From Promethearchaeota archaeon (GTDB lineage: Archaea; Asgardarchaeota; Lokiarchaeia; Sigynarchaeales; SOKP01): a stretch of DNA of 23,802 nucleotides. The notes under the pieces are model-generated. The model searched no databases. It had not been told where the DNA came from and worked only from the letters and a program-made list of their open reading frames with translations. The position numbers were made by a program, and so were the translations under genes. Shown piece by piece: positions 15,585-23,660 of this stretch (the first letter of the stretch is position 1; every line of letters starts with the position of its first letter). The stretch lies in NCBI GenBank assembly GCA_014730295.1, contig WJIN01000410.1, forward strand, positions 1 through 23,802. Direction: 5' to 3'.

Positions 15585-16475
15585 TTATTTCTTAGTTTCT
15601 ATAAGTCCTGTAAGGGTTTCTTCTCCATATTTTTTAACAATGATGAATACTAGGACTAATGTAACGATGGCAGTTGTGAACCCACCCAATGGATCTTCCA
15701 CACCATTCATAACCAGATATGGGACGAAATTTTGAAGAGCATGAAAGATTATTAACAATAATAAACTTCGGGTGTTAAAATAAATCCATGAGTAGATCAC
15801 TGAACCAAAAGTGATGAGTGCAGTAAATCCAATTATCGCGAGCATTGCTAAGAATGGACCAGTATCTAGATTATTATAATAGACGACGGGATAATGCCAA
15901 ATAGCCCAAACTATTCCAAGAATAATACTTGAATTATAAGCAGAATATCGATTATGCAATTGTGGAAGAGCAAATCCCCTCCAACCAGGTTCTTCTAAGC
16001 CACTTGTAATTAAGTTTTCTAGAAATATCAACAATAATATGGGGATACCAACGCTAAAATTGAACGCAGCTTTGAGATCAGCTCCAAGAAGTGCTGAGAT
16101 TCCTAAATTTGCTAATGTCAGGAGAATTGGGAGTGCAAGGATAATCAGATACCAAATTGGATTGATTTTCCACTTTCCAATTTGCTTAAATAAGTTTTTG
16201 ATGCCATTCATTCCTTCAAAAACATACAAAGTAATTAAAGCAGCAAGAAAAGGTCCATATACACCTAATTGGTTTATGAAATAAATAAGGATATGGAGTC
16301 CATCCTTAAATCCTTGTTGGAATATTAGATTAATAGAGCCAATTTGCGCCACAAAATAGTTATTTGCATAAGCAATCGTTAAAGTTGGGATCCAACTTCC
16401 CCATGTAATTCCAAGTGTCAACCCAAAATAAATAAGGAGTTTTTTATTAATCTCAGAGTTTATATGTCTTTCCAT
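15585..16475 (-). CDS. CPBP-family (CAAX/Abi) intramembrane metalloprotease
   Basis: A 296-residue membrane protein with about eight hydrophobic segments. The three family motifs are present: EEPGWRGFALPQL (161-173; Glu161-Glu162 and Arg166), WHYPV with His194, and FHALQN (His245, Asn249). In Rce1-like proteases these residues form the metal-binding glutamate/histidine site inside the membrane. Archaeal members have few proven substrates: prenyl-CAAX processing, membrane-anchored regulators and bacteriocin immunity are known roles elsewhere, and none can be chosen here. It starts ATG 16475 (MERHINSEINKK). On the minus strand upstream, ACTTTATATCC near 16540-16550 is a candidate TATA box. It is monocistronic and convergent with the AOR operon. 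Confidence 0.9.
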   Translation of the reverse strand: MERHINSEINKKLLIYFGLTLGITWGSWIPTLTIAYANNYFVAQIGSINLIFQQGFKDGLHILIYFINQLGVYGPFLAALITLYVFEGMNGIKNLFKQIGKWKINPIWYLIILALPILLTLANLGISALLGADLKAAFNFSVGIPILLLIFLENLITSGLEEPGWRGFALPQLHNRYSAYNSSIILGIVWAIWHYPVVYYNNLDTGPFLAMLAIIGFTALITFGSVIYSWIYFNTRSLLLLIIFHALQNFVPYLVMNGVEDPLGGFTTAIVTLVLVFIIVKKYGEETLTGLIETKK

Positions 16476-16725
16476 TTAAAATTTACCGTTATTTGGTTAT
16501 TTAATTGAATAAGAACTTATAGATTAGTGTTTTATGGAAAGGATATAAAGTTTTCTTCTTAAATCAGTCGACTATTTTAATTTTACATAGAAAATAGAAT
16601 AAAAGTGAAAAGAAAAAAGCGAGAAAAAGATGGTAAATCCGTTGTACTACTTGGAACGTGAATATCTTAAATCTCTATTTATTGTTTATTAATTTTTTGT
16701 GTGGAACTATACTAAGATACTGAGT

Positions 16726-16986
16726 TTAATAGAAGGAGCCTCGTTTATTATAACTATCTCGAGGAGCTTTCTCGGTTACCTCAACATCGACGGCCTGTGG
16801 ACCTTTCTTTCCTTCGGTGACCTCGTATTCTACTTTATCTCCCTCATAAATCACTTTAAAACTATTATCTTCACCAGCAATGCCTGTATAATGAACAAAC
16901 ACATCATCTCCACCGTCGTCTGGTGTGATAAAGCCGTATCCTTTCTTACTATTGAACCATTTTACGGTTCCTTGGCTCTTAGCCAT
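16726..16986 (-). CDS. Cold-shock domain protein (CspA-like)
   Basis: An 86-residue single-stranded nucleic-acid-binding OB-fold protein. It begins [20 protein letters not shown], with RNP1 at KGYGFI (15-20) and RNP2 at VFVHY (29-33), and the domain ends near VDVEVTEKA (about 75). About a dozen extra residues ([12 protein letters not shown]), basic and with two Tyr, extend past the usual 67-70 residue length and may add RNA contacts. Cold-shock proteins bind single-stranded RNA and melt structure. They are typically bacterial and patchy in archaea, so an old lateral gain is likely. A TATA-like ATAAAATATAAA (minus strand, about 17000-17012) lies just upstream of ATG 16986. It sits alone between the protease and TFB. 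Confidence 0.93.
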   Translation of the reverse strand: MAKSQGTVKWFNSKKGYGFITPDDGGDDVFVHYTGIAGEDNSFKVIYEGDKVEYEVTEGKKGPQAVDVEVTEKAPRDSYNKRGSFY

Positions 16987-17019
16987 AAAATCACTTCTTT
17001 ATATTTTATTGCGAATTAA

Positions 17020-17266
17020 TTTTGTAAATAAATTAAATGATATCGTGAGATATCTTAAAGAATTATATAATAAAAAAGTTAAAAAACCTTTCCTTTCTGG
17101 TAATCTTTCTCAATTTATCCAAATGAATAAAGGGCAGATAAAAGAAGCTCTATTATAATGGAATAAATTTCAATATAACATCATAGATCAAAAAGGAGCT
17201 ATTTCATCATAAGTTGTTAAAGAAAGCATTCAAAAATTTAGAAATATACACTAACTAAACAGAATC
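17020..17266. other. Intergenic between cold-shock gene and TFB
   Basis: These 247 A+T-rich bases contain the cold-shock gene's promoter and the TFB transcript end. No ORF or RNA feature stands out. Confidence 0.4.
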
Positions 17267-18187
17267 TTATAAATACTGGCGTAAATCTTTTAATCTGTTT
17301 CTTAATGTGACCTCCGTAATTCCCGCTATATCTGCCATATCGGATTGCGTTCTCTGATCTGGTGTAGATTTAGCTGCCATATAAAGCGCTGCTGCTGCAA
17401 ATCCCCGCGGGTCTTTACCTCCTGTCTGCATATTGGATTCAATACTTTGATTTAATAATCTAAACGCCTTTTTTTGGATCTTGAGAGACATATTCGCCTC
17501 ACTTCCGAATCGATAAATTAGCTTTTTAGGAGTTATTGGATGATATTTCAATCCCAACTCTGGAAGAATCTTTTTAATGATAAGTCCTAAAGATTTTATG
17601 ACTTTATGTCGTGAGATCATCATTGCATCACACACTTCGTCTAATATTCGCGGGTATTCGTGGACTCGGATAGCAGCATAGAGTGCGGCGGCAATAAATC
17701 CCTTGATAGTACGACCCAGAGTTAATTGCTTTTTTGCTGCTTCAGCATAAATCTTCCATGCAGTTTCTTCGATGTATTTAGGTATATTCAGCATTGAGGT
17801 GAGCATTTTAAGCTTTGGTCGTGCTTCCCAGAAATTCCGCTCAATACTTGACACCAGAGATTTCTGAATTTTAGACAAGCGTGAAAACAGAGTTTTACGT
17901 TCAGGACTCATTCTATCTTCTTTTGTGGCTGAAGGAATGGTGGTTCGAGGTCCAAAACGCCTCCATCGAGGTTCGGTTATTCTTCTCTTCTCAACCTCTT
18001 CGGCTGTATAGGCTCTCCGCTTCAAGGCGACGATATCACGGTCATGTACAGTCCCACAATGAACGCATACAACTTCTCCTTTTTTATTTTCAACACGCGG
18101 ATCTTCACAACAGGAGCCTTCTAATGGTATCTCTTCACGATCTTGTTTCCTTTTTTCTTTGGGTTTGTAAAGTCTCGATTGATTCAT
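17267..18187 (-). CDS. tfb: Transcription initiation factor B (TFB/TFIIB)
   Basis: A 306-residue general transcription factor that bridges TBP-bound promoters and RNA polymerase. The N-terminus is basic, followed by a zinc ribbon (about 24-46) ending GEVVCVHCGTVHD (Cys41, Cys44). The B-reader/linker follows with RRAYTAEEVEKRRITEPRWR (about 57-76). Then come two cyclin-like repeats: about 105-195 (LTLGRTIKGFIAAALYAAIR) and about 200-306 (GKDPRGFAAAALYMAAKSTP), with the DNA-binding helix-turn-helix TQSDMADIAGITEVTLRNRL. The first half of the zinc ribbon is odd: SCCEDPRV has adjacent Cys26-Cys27 and an Asp at 29 where a CxxC or CxxH pair is expected. Length and all other parts are normal. GAGGAG about 13 bases upstream of ATG 18187 may serve as ribosome-binding site. 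Archaea often carry several TFB paralogues; this may be one. Confidence 0.93.
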   Translation of the reverse strand: MNQSRLYKPKEKRKQDREEIPLEGSCCEDPRVENKKGEVVCVHCGTVHDRDIVALKRRAYTAEEVEKRRITEPRWRRFGPRTTIPSATKEDRMSPERKTLFSRLSKIQKSLVSSIERNFWEARPKLKMLTSMLNIPKYIEETAWKIYAEAAKKQLTLGRTIKGFIAAALYAAIRVHEYPRILDEVCDAMMISRHKVIKSLGLIIKKILPELGLKYHPITPKKLIYRFGSEANMSLKIQKKAFRLLNQSIESNMQTGGKDPRGFAAAALYMAAKSTPDQRTQSDMADIAGITEVTLRNRLKDLRQYL

Positions 18188-18301
18188 AATGATAGATACT
18201 CCTCAATGAATAATTTCGAATAATGTTTGGATAAAATAAGGATTACTTTAACCCGTATTCAATATATCTCGTTTTTGTTATTTAAATCTAAAGCTTAAAA
18301 C

Positions 18302-18308
18302 TTATAAA
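18302..18308 (+). promoter_or_regulatory. TATA box of the HIT-protein gene
   Basis: TTATAAA, preceded by GCTTAAAAC. Transcription should start near 18330, about 35 bases before the ATG at 18367. It lies in the 179-base divergent region shared with tfb. Confidence 0.4.
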
Positions 18309-18366
18309 CAAGCAAAGGTATTTTCACAAATATGCAACAATTCATTGAAAAGAGACGAATACAAAA

Positions 18367-18777
18367 ATGAGTGAAGATTGTATTTTTTGCAAGATTGTGA
18401 ATGGTCAAATTCCCTCAAAAAAAGTATTCGAGAGCGATAAAAATATAGCTTTTCTCGATATCCGTCCCATATCTACCGGACATACCGTAGTGATTCCTAA
18501 GAAACATTATTCGACGATAGAAACACTTCCTGATGAGGAGGTAGCGAATCTATTTAAAGTGGTTAAAAAGGTCGCCTTGCTGCTCCACGAAAAATTGGAG
18601 ATCGATGGATATAATATCGTGCAGAATAACTTTAAAGCTGCCGGACAGGTAGTAGAGCATTCCCATGTTCATGTAATTCCACGCAACAAAGGGGATAGAA
18701 AAATCGAGCTCAATGTTCCTAAAGAAGGCGCAAGCGAGGAAGAATTAGAAAAAGTTTTAGAAAAAATATTGTCTTAA
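18367..18777 (+). CDS. HIT-family (Hint-like) nucleotide hydrolase
   Basis: A 136-residue protein with the histidine-triad signature EHSHVHVIPR (97-106; His98, His100, His102), the nucleophilic histidine loop of phosphoramidases and dinucleotide hydrolases. The N-terminus CIFCKIVNGQIPSKKV (5-20) has Cys5 and Cys8, which in Hint-type proteins help bind zinc. DIRPISTGHTVVIPKKHY (31-48) is the usual nucleotide-binding core. Length is standard. Family enzymes cleave AMP-lysine or similar nucleoside phosphoramidates; the natural substrate is uncertain. It starts at ATG 18367 and is divergent from tfb. Oligo-T tracts follow the stop from 18779 on. Confidence 0.93.
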   Translation: MSEDCIFCKIVNGQIPSKKVFESDKNIAFLDIRPISTGHTVVIPKKHYSTIETLPDEEVANLFKVVKKVALLLHEKLEIDGYNIVQNNFKAAGQVVEHSHVHVIPRNKGDRKIELNVPKEGASEEELEKVLEKILS

Positions 18778-18800
18778 ATTTTTATTTTTCTTCTTTTCTC
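18778..18800 (+). terminator. T-rich end of the HIT gene
   Basis: TTTTTATTTTTCTTCTTTTC directly after the TAA, without a hairpin, is consistent with archaeal oligo-T termination. Confidence 0.4.
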
Positions 18801-18855
18801 AATTATATAAATTCCGAACAAGAGAATTCACAGTAAAAACCAATAATTTGCTCAT

Positions 18856-20274
18856 CTATATATTGTCAAAATCATAGTAAAATTTGTTTCTATGGAAATT
18901 ATAAAATCGTACAAAAAGAATCAGGGAAAAGACTGTGTAAAAGATATTAAGAGCAGGAATTTGTAAAATAAAGAAGAAAAAGGCTGGAAGCAAATCCCAT
19001 ACGTACAGATCCATCAAATTGATGATTTTTTTGGTTTGGTGCAAATTTAATTTTGCATTTTTGAATATTTGCGGATGAGAATTCTCAAGCGTATTCAAAT
19101 TTTCATTTAATCGCCCCATAGAAAGGAGAATGAAGGGAAACGAGATGATATATTGATAAGACCAGACGTCTATGTATACCAATATAGGAATAAATAAAAC
19201 TAACGAGAATAATTCTGGCAATAATCTGTTTTTATCATATTTCTTCAAATATTGATTGAATACCAAAAGAAAAAAAGGTATCAAAAAGATCATCATAATC
19301 AACATTGGAGAAATATGTAGTTCAAAGAAACCGAAACTATTGATTATCATACGAGTTATACTGATTGAAAATGAACATTCCAAATATGAAAAACCCCCTT
19401 CTAAATTAAGGATGAAAAAGTCTGTTAAAACGTCAGGTTGTATTAAGAAAAAATAACTATTAATAAGGAGAATTAAAAAGACACCCGAAAATCTGCTAAT
19501 ATTAATCTTTAGATCGGATTTTCCCAGGGAATAGATTAAAACAAAAGGAAGGATAATAAATAGAGTTAATTTAAAACTAGATGCTATTCCTAAAAACACC
19601 CCACCCAAAAAATTGTATAAAAACCTCTTATTTTGCTTCCTTTTAGAGTTTTCAAAAAAATAGAGCGTGAATAATAGTAAAAAAGCAAGAAATGGATTCG
19701 GTTGTCCCATTATAAAATCTACAACATGTGCACCGAATACCAAGTATGCAAATAATAAGGAATAGAAATATTTATCAAGAGAACCATTCTTACTATAAAA
19801 GTGTTCATATAGATAAGCCATTAAAATAACAACTAACAGATTTATAACAAGTTTGAAAATCGCATTTAGTACAAATGCAATTTCAATGGGAAATAAAGAT
19901 AGGAATGAATATAGTAGCGCAGAAAATGGTAAATATCTAAAATAAACCCCTGGATATGAGGAGAGGTTGTAAAGGTTATTCAGATCAGAAAAGATCAAGT
20001 TTCCAGAGGTATAAAATGCGGGAAAATCAAAATAATGAAAATTTGTAAATATAAAATTCAATCCAATGATTAATCCCGCCGTAAAACTAATGCAATGAAG
20101 ATATAAGCCAATCTTTATGTATTTATTTGATATTAGAGCCGTTATATAACGTTTAAATGTTTTTAAAGAAGTCATGAAATTCCTATAAATACCTATTTTA
20201 AACAATATATATTCATTTAGAATATGTTCATAATTAATTATGAAATGTATAAGAGTTTTTGGAATCAATCTCAA
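18856..20274 (-). CDS. GT-C membrane glycosyltransferase, GT87 (DUF2029)-like
   Basis: A polytopic membrane protein with about ten hydrophobic segments. After the first segment comes DFPAFYTSGNLIFSDLNNLY, the acidic extracytoplasmic loop typical of GT-C enzymes that use polyprenyl-phosphate sugars. Then come YFRYLPFSALLYSFLSLFP, GQPNPFLAFLLLFTLYFF and GGVFLGIASSFKLTLFIILP, all characteristic of the GT87 group (polyprenol-phosphate-mannose-dependent mannosyltransferases in actinobacteria). It probably adds a sugar to a lipid, S-layer or glycoprotein glycan on the outer face. The open frame begins with TTG 20274 (472 residues), but ATG 20175 (MTSLKTFKRY) is preceded by AGGAATTTC and is the better start, giving 439 residues. 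The MFS transporter lies upstream on the same strand; co-transcription is possible but the gap is 94-193 bases. Confidence 0.78.
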   Translation of the reverse strand: MRLIPKTLIHFIINYEHILNEYILFKIGIYRNFMTSLKTFKRYITALISNKYIKIGLYLHCISFTAGLIIGLNFIFTNFHYFDFPAFYTSGNLIFSDLNNLYNLSSYPGVYFRYLPFSALLYSFLSLFPIEIAFVLNAIFKLVINLLVVILMAYLYEHFYSKNGSLDKYFYSLLFAYLVFGAHVVDFIMGQPNPFLAFLLLFTLYFFENSKRKQNKRFLYNFLGGVFLGIASSFKLTLFIILPFVLIYSLGKSDLKINISRFSGVFLILLINSYFFLIQPDVLTDFFILNLEGGFSYLECSFSISITRMIINSFGFFELHISPMLIMMIFLIPFFLLVFNQYLKKYDKNRLLPELFSLVLFIPILVYIDVWSYQYIISFPFILLSMGRLNENLNTLENSHPQIFKNAKLNLHQTKKIINLMDLYVWDLLPAFFFFILQIPALNIFYTVFSLILFVRFYNFHRNKFYYDFDNI

Positions 20275-20368
20275 TAAAAGATACTACCTTTCTTGAGCAC
20301 ATACCAATGAATTACACCAAGAATTTTGTGTAGCGAGCTTTAACTTTAAAATAGTAGTAATAAAAAAA

Positions 20369-21568
20369 TTAGATATATTCATTTTTAATTCTTGAAACTG
20401 CTACGAGAATAAGAATCATAATTCCCAATATAATGAAAGTATAATTAAGATTCCACATCACTAAATATCCTATAAGAGGATAAAGTACCGCTCTTAATAG
20501 ACTTCCTGCCATATTAATTGTACTAAGAATCGTTGCACGATTTACCGATTCGATCTGAAAATTTATCCCGTTTACGAATAAAATCTTACGAGAAAATCCA
20601 AAGCCAATGACTATCAATATAAGAGCAACACTTAAAGGAATATATGATATAAATGCCATTAAGATAAACGCTGTTGCGGGTATTAAAGTATACAATTGAA
20701 TGAAAAGTTTCTTATTAGGATACTTTTTCTCTACTTTAGGAATTAAATTCAAAATTATCATTTGTGTTACGGTCATTGCTGCACTAATTACTCCATAAAA
20801 CGTTAAAGCGACTCCGATTTGTTCTAAGTATAATTGATAGGTCCAAAGGATAAAGAATACCAAAGCATCCACCGAAATAAACTCTAAGGCTAAGATTCTT
20901 AAGGTTTTATTCGCCTTTAATGCCAGAAATCCAGATTTAATTAACTTTATGTAGGTCTGTTTTTCCTCTTCTTTTCTTTCGTAGTGGTTTGGCTCAACGA
21001 TAGTGGCTGATATAATGGTTGCTAAAGCGAAAGGGAAGACCATAAACAATACTACAGCCGGAAGTGAAATTGTTGCACCTATTAGAGAACCAATTGGAGC
21101 TGAAATACCGATGCCCACCAGCATAGCAGTTTGGAGCTTAGCTGATTTTTTTGAAATTAGATGTTCTTGATTAAGTTTTTTAAGGGTATCGAAGAGAAGA
21201 GATTCATCGGTTCCAGATATAAATGCTGCAGATAGAGCCCAAAAGGTTTCCCCAATAAAAAAAATTACAATATTGGCATAACTAATGTAAATCAGAACCG
21301 CAACAATATTTGAAATGCCCCCTAATAGCAATGAGAATTTTCTGCTTATATAATCTGAAACTGCCCCACAAGGAATTTCAAAAACCATGATCATCATAGT
21401 GAAATAACTTTGAAGATACATAATCTCAACAAACTGAAGTTTCCCCCAATTCAGGAAAAATGGGATAAGTACCCCCGAAATCAAATGAAACCATATAAAT
21501 ACTTCAAATAAATACAATTTCCATTGATTTCGTTTCAATCTTTTTGTATCAAACATATTTTTTTTCAT
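20369..21568 (-). CDS. Major facilitator superfamily transporter
   Basis: A 399-residue, 12-segment membrane transporter. Motif A between segments 2 and 3 is EIPCGAVSDYISRKFSLLLG (about 65-84), and AAFISGTDESLLFDTLKKLN (about 113-132) is a segment-4 motif typical of MFS groups annotated as drug or unknown-solute exporters. A long central loop (EPNHYERKEEEKQTYIKLI) joins the two six-helix halves. The substrate cannot be inferred. GGAG lies directly against ATG 21568, which is too close, so the ATG at 21556 (MFDTKRLKR), with GGAGATGA as its ribosome-binding site, may be the true start. It is upstream of the glycosyltransferase on the same strand. Confidence 0.88.
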   Translation of the reverse strand: MKKNMFDTKRLKRNQWKLYLFEVFIWFHLISGVLIPFFLNWGKLQFVEIMYLQSYFTMMIMVFEIPCGAVSDYISRKFSLLLGGISNIVAVLIYISYANIVIFFIGETFWALSAAFISGTDESLLFDTLKKLNQEHLISKKSAKLQTAMLVGIGISAPIGSLIGATISLPAVVLFMVFPFALATIISATIVEPNHYERKEEEKQTYIKLIKSGFLALKANKTLRILALEFISVDALVFFILWTYQLYLEQIGVALTFYGVISAAMTVTQMIILNLIPKVEKKYPNKKLFIQLYTLIPATAFILMAFISYIPLSVALILIVIGFGFSRKILFVNGINFQIESVNRATILSTINMAGSLLRAVLYPLIGYLVMWNLNYTFIILGIMILILVAVSRIKNEYI

Positions 21569-21628
21569 CTCCTACGATTTTATTTCTTTCTTATTTACAT
21601 TTTTTTCTCTCCTGATTAAGCAGAGAAG

Positions 21629-21637
21629 TATAAATAT
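21629..21637 (-). promoter_or_regulatory. TATA box of the MFS transporter
   Basis: On the minus strand ATATTTATA, with a second A+T element (GCTATAAAG) just upstream. The expected start of transcription is near 21605, 37-50 bases before the two candidate start codons. Confidence 0.4.
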
Positions 21638-22134
21638 CTTTATAGCAAAATTTTGTTAGTTTTATATAGTTTTAAGATATTTAGATGGTTGTGATAAATG
21701 ATTTTTGATGAAGTGGAAGGTTTATCTTAATCAAGAAAAATTAAGAAAAAGTAAGTGCGTGTATGGTGTAATTAAAAGTAATTCCATATCTAAGTGTCGT
21801 TTGAAATTCAGTTCAATAAAGGCATATCCCTTTTAATTGTGGATACACTAATTACACTGATATTTTCAATATGCGGAATTTGGACTAATCTATTAAATCC
21901 CAGACCAGTGCATTGACCAAAATCCTTCGCATTCATAATAAAAACAACAAATATTTTGTTAACATAGATGTAGGTTACATTTTATTTAAGCCTTAGCATT
22001 TTTAGGACATGTCGGGGGAATATAGTGGGATTTAAGAAATGGTAGTCAAATATAATTTTATTCTTAAACAAGGAAATGGGATGACAAGAAAAAATTTCAT
22101 TATATAATAAGCGCTTAGAATTCTCTCAAAAATT

Positions 22135-22142
22135 TTTATAAA
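22135..22142 (+). promoter_or_regulatory. TATA box of the toxin-antitoxin pair
   Basis: TTTATAAA, with transcription expected near 22160-22166, just before AGAGGA (22164-22169) and the ATG at 22183. Confidence 0.45.
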
Positions 22143-22182
22143 TCTAAATACTTCCTTTATATTAGAGGAAATATTCATATCA

Positions 22183-22374
22183 ATGAATAAAGTATTAGTT
22201 TTTATTAGAAAAATGTCCGAAGAGAAAAATAAACAGGCTCCAATCCATCTTTCAAAATCGGATATCGAAAGAGCGTTCAAGAAAGTGGAAGAATTTAAAA
22301 GGTTAACTGAAAGAGGAAAGACCCCACAAAAAATTTTTGAAGACTTAACAAGGTTGGTTGAAGTAAATGAATAA
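22183..22374 (+). CDS. Small helical protein, probable antitoxin or partner
   Basis: A 63-residue charged, mostly helical protein (LSKSDIERAFKKVEEFKRLT, then PQKIFEDLTRLVEVNE). I do not recognise a named family, and no helix-turn-helix is obvious. Two starts are possible: ATG 22183 (AGAGGA 13 bases upstream) and ATG 22213 (MSEEKNKQAP), where the charged part begins; the first ten residues, MNKVLVFIRK, may be non-native. Its stop overlaps the start of the next gene by 8 bases (ATGAATAA at 22367-22374), a strong sign of translational coupling. Being small and upstream of an AbiEii-like nucleotidyltransferase suggests an antitoxin role, but known AbiEi antitoxins are larger and contain a winged helix, so this would be a different partner type. 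Confidence 0.65.
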   Translation: MNKVLVFIRKMSEEKNKQAPIHLSKSDIERAFKKVEEFKRLTERGKTPQKIFEDLTRLVEVNE

Positions 22375-22966
22375 ATTAATCAAAGTCTTTTTTGAGGTTG
22401 CGAGGAGAGTTGAAATAGACGCAGTGATAATAGGTGGTTTAGCCTTGCCTGCTTATAAAGTTGCTAGAAGTACCTTAGATATCGATATCTCTATCAATAT
22501 TGATACACAAAAAAAATTAAGAAAATTAGTAGAAAATTTAAAAAAACGGGGAATTAAAACGCTTCAGAATCCTAAATTAAACCATGATCTATTTACAATA
22601 TTTGGCAAAGGGAGCGAGGCTGAAATATGGTTGAAACCGTGTGATTCATTTAGCTGGGATCGAAAAATGAGTAAAAGAATAACGAATTTTAAAGAAAATG
22701 TAAAAGTATTAGCTGTTGAAGACTTTTTACTGACTAAGTTGGCTAGATCTGACCGAAGCTCGACCGATATCAATGATATAGTTCAAATATTGATTGCAAA
22801 TGCAAACAATATAGATTGGAATTATCTTTATTTTAGATTGGATTGGGGTCATGTGAAACAAGATTTCGAAGTCTTAATAGACGAATTATCTTCTAAAGTG
22901 GGCGCTCCGTACGAGCAAGTGATTAATAAAATTGTAAGATCTTACGAAGCAAGTAAGAAGAGCTAA
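22367..22966 (+). CDS. AbiEii/MenT-like nucleotidyltransferase, probable toxin
   Basis: A 199-residue protein of the polymerase-beta nucleotidyltransferase superfamily. The active-site signature is present: IIGGLALPAYKVARSTLDID (21-40), with Gly23-Gly24 and Asp38/Asp40 as metal ligands. A third acidic position is likely at EAEIWL (84-89). The helical part VEDFLLTKLARSDRSSTDIN (117-136), then DIVQIL, is shared by AbiEii and DUF6036-type proteins. Relatives transfer nucleotides to tRNA ends or other targets and act as toxins of type IV or related systems. With the overlapping 63-residue upstream gene it forms a two-gene toxin-antitoxin candidate. A housekeeping or antibiotic-modifying nucleotidyltransferase is the alternative. 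It lies near a transposon remnant, consistent with accessory DNA. Confidence 0.8.
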   Translation: MNKLIKVFFEVARRVEIDAVIIGGLALPAYKVARSTLDIDISINIDTQKKLRKLVENLKKRGIKTLQNPKLNHDLFTIFGKGSEAEIWLKPCDSFSWDRKMSKRITNFKENVKVLAVEDFLLTKLARSDRSSTDINDIVQILIANANNIDWNYLYFRLDWGHVKQDFEVLIDELSSKVGAPYEQVINKIVRSYEASKKS

Positions 22967-23011
22967 GAAGAATAGGAGCTTCATTTTAAATTTCTTCAAG
23001 AGACTAAAGAT

Positions 23012-23335
23012 CTAATCAATCACACGCCTTAGAATCATTTTCAACCCATCTTTTGACTCCTTGGTGCCGATTACGATCTTTTGGGGAGCTCCTTTCATAA
23101 CCGGATACTTGACAAAAATATCAATGGGAAATTTGTGTTTTTCCGCCCTTAATACATTCTTCTCATCTGGAATCGAACCTCGTTCCGCCAATTTAATATA
23201 ATACACAGTGGCACTACTATTACATTTCGGACATCCAGAAATGAAATCCGAGCTGATGAATATGACGGGGTCCTCGTAGCCAGGAAGATGGGTGGTCAAA
23301 AATTTGCGCAACTCTCCCATCGCAATTATTTCCAT
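23012..23335 (-). CDS. Unknown 107-residue protein with one CxxC
   Basis: A compact soluble protein I cannot assign. Near the N-terminus, MGELRKFLTTHLPGYEDPVI is followed by FISSDFISGCPKCNSSATVY, whose single CPKC could bind metal or be redox-active. The C-terminal half is basic, with beta-like stretches (IDIFVKYPVMKGAPQKIVIG) and ends KMILRRVID. Start ATG 23335 is used; the ATG at 23320 (MGELRKF) is an equally good alternative and neither has a clear ribosome-binding site. It lies between the toxin-like gene (convergent) and the tnpB remnant, so it may be part of the same accessory region. Codon use looks normal for the window, supporting a real gene. Confidence 0.6.
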   Translation of the reverse strand: MEIIAMGELRKFLTTHLPGYEDPVIFISSDFISGCPKCNSSATVYYIKLAERGSIPDEKNVLRAEKHKFPIDIFVKYPVMKGAPQKIVIGTKESKDGLKMILRRVID

Positions 23336-23484
23336 ATTAATAGGTAAGATAACTCAGATTAAAAAACATTTGAATCAAATGGTTCATAATATTAAAATAA
23401 AAATATATAAATCTATGATTTAATAGCATCTAATTCCTATTTAAAAATTAAAAATAATCATTTCATTTACAATATTGACTTCGA
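23336..23484. other. A+T-rich intergenic before the transposon end
   Basis: About 150 bases carrying the promoter region of the minus-strand gene at 23012-23335. No ORF. Confidence 0.35.
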
Positions 23485-23660
23485 ATTTTGAACTACCAGC
23501 CCCTAAAGGAGCTGGATTCTTGCTTCCTTGACCACTGCGCCTAAATGACGTCTTACACGATCTCCACAAGCGTATCTTCCCGTGGTCCCCACGGTAGGTC
23601 ATGAAATGACTGGGATGCCTCTCTCTTCTAAGAGGCGTATTCCTTCTTTCTTAATATTAG
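23485..23660 (-). ncRNA. Right end of an IS200/IS605-type element and probable omega-RNA region
   Basis: Downstream of the tnpB stop (minus strand) lie two hairpins. The first is CCGTGG-loop-CCACGG (23580-23594). The second is the near-terminal CCAGCTCCT / AGGGGCTGG (23496-23515, one G-T pair), followed by TAGTTCAAA. A small palindrome just inside the end is the hallmark of IS200/IS605 right ends recognised by TnpA. In this group the RNA covering the tnpB 3' end and right end is the omega-RNA guide scaffold. The guide would begin past about 23487, but the exact boundary is unverified. Confidence 0.5.
23496..23515 (-). repeat. Terminal hairpin of the IS605-like right end
   Basis: On the minus strand CCAGCTCCT, TT loop, AGGGGCTGG: nine pairs with one G-T wobble. 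Placed 84 bases after the tnpB stop codon, as expected of a transposition hairpin. Confidence 0.6.

Larger units (their letters stand above)
21569..22182. other. 614-base gene-poor stretch
   Basis: It holds the MFS promoter (21629-21637, minus strand) and the toxin-antitoxin promoter (22135-22142, plus strand). Between them, a minus-strand frame at 21808-21936 starts ATG and encodes 42 residues with a protein-like look (NAKDFGQCTGLGFNRLVQI, then PHIENISVISVSTIKRDMPL). No ribosome-binding site or homology is apparent, so it is a possible gene remnant. The rest shows no structure. Confidence 0.4.

Noticed and set aside
16039..16284. Plus-strand ORF opposite the CPBP protease
   Set aside because: Antisense shadow of a gene with all three family motifs.
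17881..18189. A 102-codon plus-strand ORF opposite tfb
   Set aside because: Antisense of the TFB N-terminus, whose domains are clear.
22032..22280. An 82-codon minus-strand ORF over the antitoxin promoter
   Set aside because: It lies antisense to the coupled two-gene unit and shows no ribosome-binding site or protein-like pattern.
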